64,000 nt of DNA from Lentibacillus sp. Marseille-P4043 (lineage in GTDB: Bacteria; Bacillota; Bacilli; Bacillales; Amphibacillaceae): contig NZ_LT984884.1 in NCBI RefSeq assembly GCF_900258515.1, forward strand, positions 1,860,550 through 1,924,549, in the 5' to 3' direction. The notes under the pieces were generated by a model. That model saw only the letters and a program-made list of their open reading frames with translations. It was not told the origin of the DNA and searched no databases. Positions 61,940 through 64,000 of the stretch are shown here, in pieces. The position numbers and the translations under genes are program-made. How positions within the stretch are numbered: the stretch's first letter is position 1; the number at the start of each line of letters is the position of its first letter.

Positions 61940-64000
61940 ATGAGTAAAACAGTTGTATTAGCAGAAAAGCCTTCTGTTGGCAGGGACATTGCTAGAGTAC
62001 TTCATTGCACGAAAAAAGGGAATGGGTACATGGAAGGCTCCACTCATATTGTAACGTGGGCATTAGGGCATTTGGTGACGCTTGCCGATCCGGAAGTATA
62101 TGATGATAAATATAAAACATGGAAGCTTGATGATTTGCCAATGCTTCCTAATCATTTGAAATTGGTCGTGATGAAAAAAACAGGTAAACAGTTTAATGCA
62201 GTGAAAACGCAACTAACTCGAAAAGATGTAGGCGAAATTGTCATTGCAACCGATGCAGGGCGTGAAGGAGAACTTGTTGCTCGTTGGATTATTGAAAAGG
62301 CACGTGTTCATAAGCCTGTTAAGCGGTTATGGATTTCATCAGTGACAGATAAAGCAATTCGTGACGGATTTAAACATCTAAAGCCAGGTCGTAATTATGA
62401 AAATCTATACGATGCCGCTGTAGCTCGGTCGGAAGCGGATTGGTATGTTGGATTGAACGCAACACGAGCATTGACAACGAAATTTAACGCCCAATTATCC
62501 AGTGGACGTGTCCAAACACCAACACTAGCAATGATTACAGCGAGGGAAGAAGAAATTCGATCATTTAAACCGGAAAAATTTTATGGAATTGAGGCTAGTA
62601 CTAGAAAAGGTTTTAAACTAACTTGGAAGGATGCGAAAAATAACAGCCGAACTTTTTCTAAAGAGAAAGCAGAAAAATTACTCACTGAACTGAAAAATAA
62701 ACCGGCAACAGTTGTTAATGTTGATAAATCATATAAAAAGAAATTTGCACCACAGTTATACGACTTAACTGAATTGCAACAAGATGCAAACCGGATTTTC
62801 AATTTTTCCGGAAAACAAACGTTGTCCCTCATGCAAAAATTATATGAACAGCATAAAGTGTTGACATATCCACGAACAGACTCACGGGTGATTTCGACGG
62901 ACATTGTTCCTACATTAAAAGATCGTGTGAAAGCATGTGGGGTTGATCAATATGCCAAGGCTGCAGGGAAAGTGTTAAAACGCGATTTGAAGTTATCTAA
63001 ATCTGTAGTTGATAATGCCAAGGTTTCGGATCACCATGCTATTATTCCAACAGAGCAGCCGGTCATGTTAGCTGATCTAAATGACAAGGAACGAAAAATC
63101 TATGATCTTGTTGTGAAACGCTTTTTGGCAGTATTGTCAGATCCATATGAGTATGAGCAAACGACCATTGAAGCTCAGATAGGTAATGAACGTTTTACAG
63201 CGAAGGGCAAAATTGTTAAGAAACAAGGCTGGAAGGAAATTTATGACCGTAGTGTGACGGATGATTCAAATGATGACGCTGGTGATCAGCGCCTTCCTGT
63301 AATTGAAAAAGGAAATACGTTGTCAGATTTGCGTGTGATGATGACAAGCGGGGAAACGAAACCACCAGAGCGTTTCACGGAAGGTGCCTTACTACAGGCA
63401 ATGGAAAATCCTGTTCGCTATATGAGTAAGGACGAGAAACATTTGGCAGGTACAATCAATAAAACAGGTGGGCTTGGTACAGTTGCCACCCGGGCTGACA
63501 TTATTGAAAAGCTGTTCAACAGTCAATACATGGAAATGAAAGGAAAACATATCTTTATCACATCAAAAGGCCGACAGCTGCTTGATCTTGTGCCAGAAGA
63601 TTTGCGCTCCCCAGCATTAACTGCGGAATGGGAACAAAAGCTAAGTGCAATTGCTGAAGGAAAACTGAAGAAAGACCGCTTCATTGCTGAAATGAAAGGT
63701 TATGCCAAAGAGGTTGTGCACGAGATTAAAACAAGTGATGCAACATTTAAACACGACAATATGACAGGAACAAAATGTCCAGAGTGTGGCAAGCTCATGT
63801 TGGAGGTCAACAATAAACATGGACGCATGCTCGTTTGTCAAGATCGCTCGTGTGGACACAAGAAAAATATCGCTAAGCACACAAATGCCCGCTGCCCAAA
63901 TTGTCACAAGCGCATGGAATTACGCGGTGAAGGGGAAGGTCAAATGTTCACATGTAAATGTGGGCACAGGGAAAAACTTTCAACGTTTAATGAACGGAAA
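61940..64000 (+). CDS. topB: DNA topoisomerase III, 3' end beyond the window
   Basis: 687 codons are present with no stop, so the gene runs off the right edge. GAGAGGA precedes the ATG. It is a type IA topoisomerase: the N-terminal Toprim domain (VVLAEKPSVGRDIA and DAGREGELVARW), the catalytic Tyr310 in LTYPRTDSR, and C-terminal zinc-ribbon cysteines from residue 613 (CPECGKLM, CPNCHKRM). It passes single strands during replication and recombination and helps decatenate DNA. Confidence 0.95.
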   Translation, partial: MSKTVVLAEKPSVGRDIARVLHCTKKGNGYMEGSTHIVTWALGHLVTLADPEVYDDKYKTWKLDDLPMLPNHLKLVVMKKTGKQFNAVKTQLTRKDVGEIVIATDAGREGELVARWIIEKARVHKPVKRLWISSVTDKAIRDGFKHLKPGRNYENLYDAAVARSEADWYVGLNATRALTTKFNAQLSSGRVQTPTLAMITAREEEIRSFKPEKFYGIEASTRKGFKLTWKDAKNNSRTFSKEKAEKLLTELKNKPATVVNVDKSYKKKFAPQLYDLTELQQDANRIFNFSGKQTLSLMQKLYEQHKVLTYPRTDSRVISTDIVPTLKDRVKACGVDQYAKAAGKVLKRDLKLSKSVVDNAKVSDHHAIIPTEQPVMLADLNDKERKIYDLVVKRFLAVLSDPYEYEQTTIEAQIGNERFTAKGKIVKKQGWKEIYDRSVTDDSNDDAGDQRLPVIEKGNTLSDLRVMMTSGETKPPERFTEGALLQAMENPVRYMSKDEKHLAGTINKTGGLGTVATRADIIEKLFNSQYMEMKGKHIFITSKGRQLLDLVPEDLRSPALTAEWEQKLSAIAEGKLKKDRFIAEMKGYAKEVVHEIKTSDATFKHDNMTGTKCPECGKLMLEVNNKHGRMLVCQDRSCGHKKNIAKHTNARCPNCHKRMELRGEGEGQMFTCKCGHREKLSTFNERK

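Overview
The window looks like a chromosome segment of a low-GC, endospore-forming, salt-adapted Bacillaceae (Virgibacillus/Oceanobacillus/Lentibacillus-like). The evidence is AGGAGG-type ribosome binding sites, frequent GTG/TTG starts, an alpha/beta-type small acid-soluble spore protein, YtaF, CvfB, YerD, YwbE, RocB and GlpP homologues, an NhaC antiporter and ectoine-catabolism genes. No species can be fixed from the sequence alone. The first bases resemble a degraded sequencing adapter, so the left edge is probably a contig end.

Layout. 1-6.6 kb: a tandem repeat array, a large catalase with an altered distal haem pocket, a class III aminotransferase behind a structured riboswitch-like leader, and an APC permease. 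7.0-20.2 kb: a catabolic cluster read as ectoine/hydroxyectoine degradation: doeA; a divergent 2-hydroxyacid dehydrogenase; a GntR regulator; doeD-, doeC-, ridA- and doeB2-like genes; then eutB-like dehydratase, D-amino acid transaminase, alanine racemase, the C-terminal stub of a lost membrane protein (probably a transporter) and a tartrate/D-malate dehydrogenase. A perfect dyad (TGTCGA-CAA-TCGACA) lies just downstream of the -10 box of both doeA and the regulator operon. 20.3-27.7 kb: a leftward operon for dTDP-4-acetamido-4,6-dideoxyhexose synthesis with a GT2, a small flippase-like protein and a large membrane protein, suggesting glycosylation of a cell-surface polymer. 28-35 kb: small proteins, a second PLP dehydratase, an IS200/IS605 element with tnpA and tnpB, two alpha/beta hydrolases, a spore protein and an M19 dipeptidase. 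35-41 kb: glpF-glpK with a catabolite-repressed promoter and antitermination leader, an S45 acylase, and glpP, which seems to start at ATT. 41.8-52.6 kb: pepF, small conserved genes, a glycerate operon (cdaR, glycerate kinase, GntP permease), yerD, a dicarboxylate symporter and a probable dual-OB protein. 52.7-64 kb: cvfB, zinc-finger and ferredoxin genes, nhaC, ytaF, rocB, a ZIP transporter and topB, which runs off the right edge.

The most unusual non-coding feature is a set of GC-rich tandem arrays with two related unit types: 21 bp with an AAAGTCGC core and 20 bp with an ACATC core. They occur at seven places, mostly a short distance 3' of a stop codon. One array is 36 units long with no length change, one abuts the truncated membrane-protein gene, one sits inside the sugar operon, and one is a decayed fossil. 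A second dispersed family consists of large imperfect palindromes with related terminal sequences.

Functionally, the catabolic cluster could convert ectoine to aspartate. With the EutB/RidA/Dat/Alr/TtuC branch it could also process hydroxyectoine through 3-hydroxyaspartate and perhaps D-glycerate, which the glycerate kinase operon could absorb. The enzyme families are recognisable from sequence; the hydroxy branch is inference.
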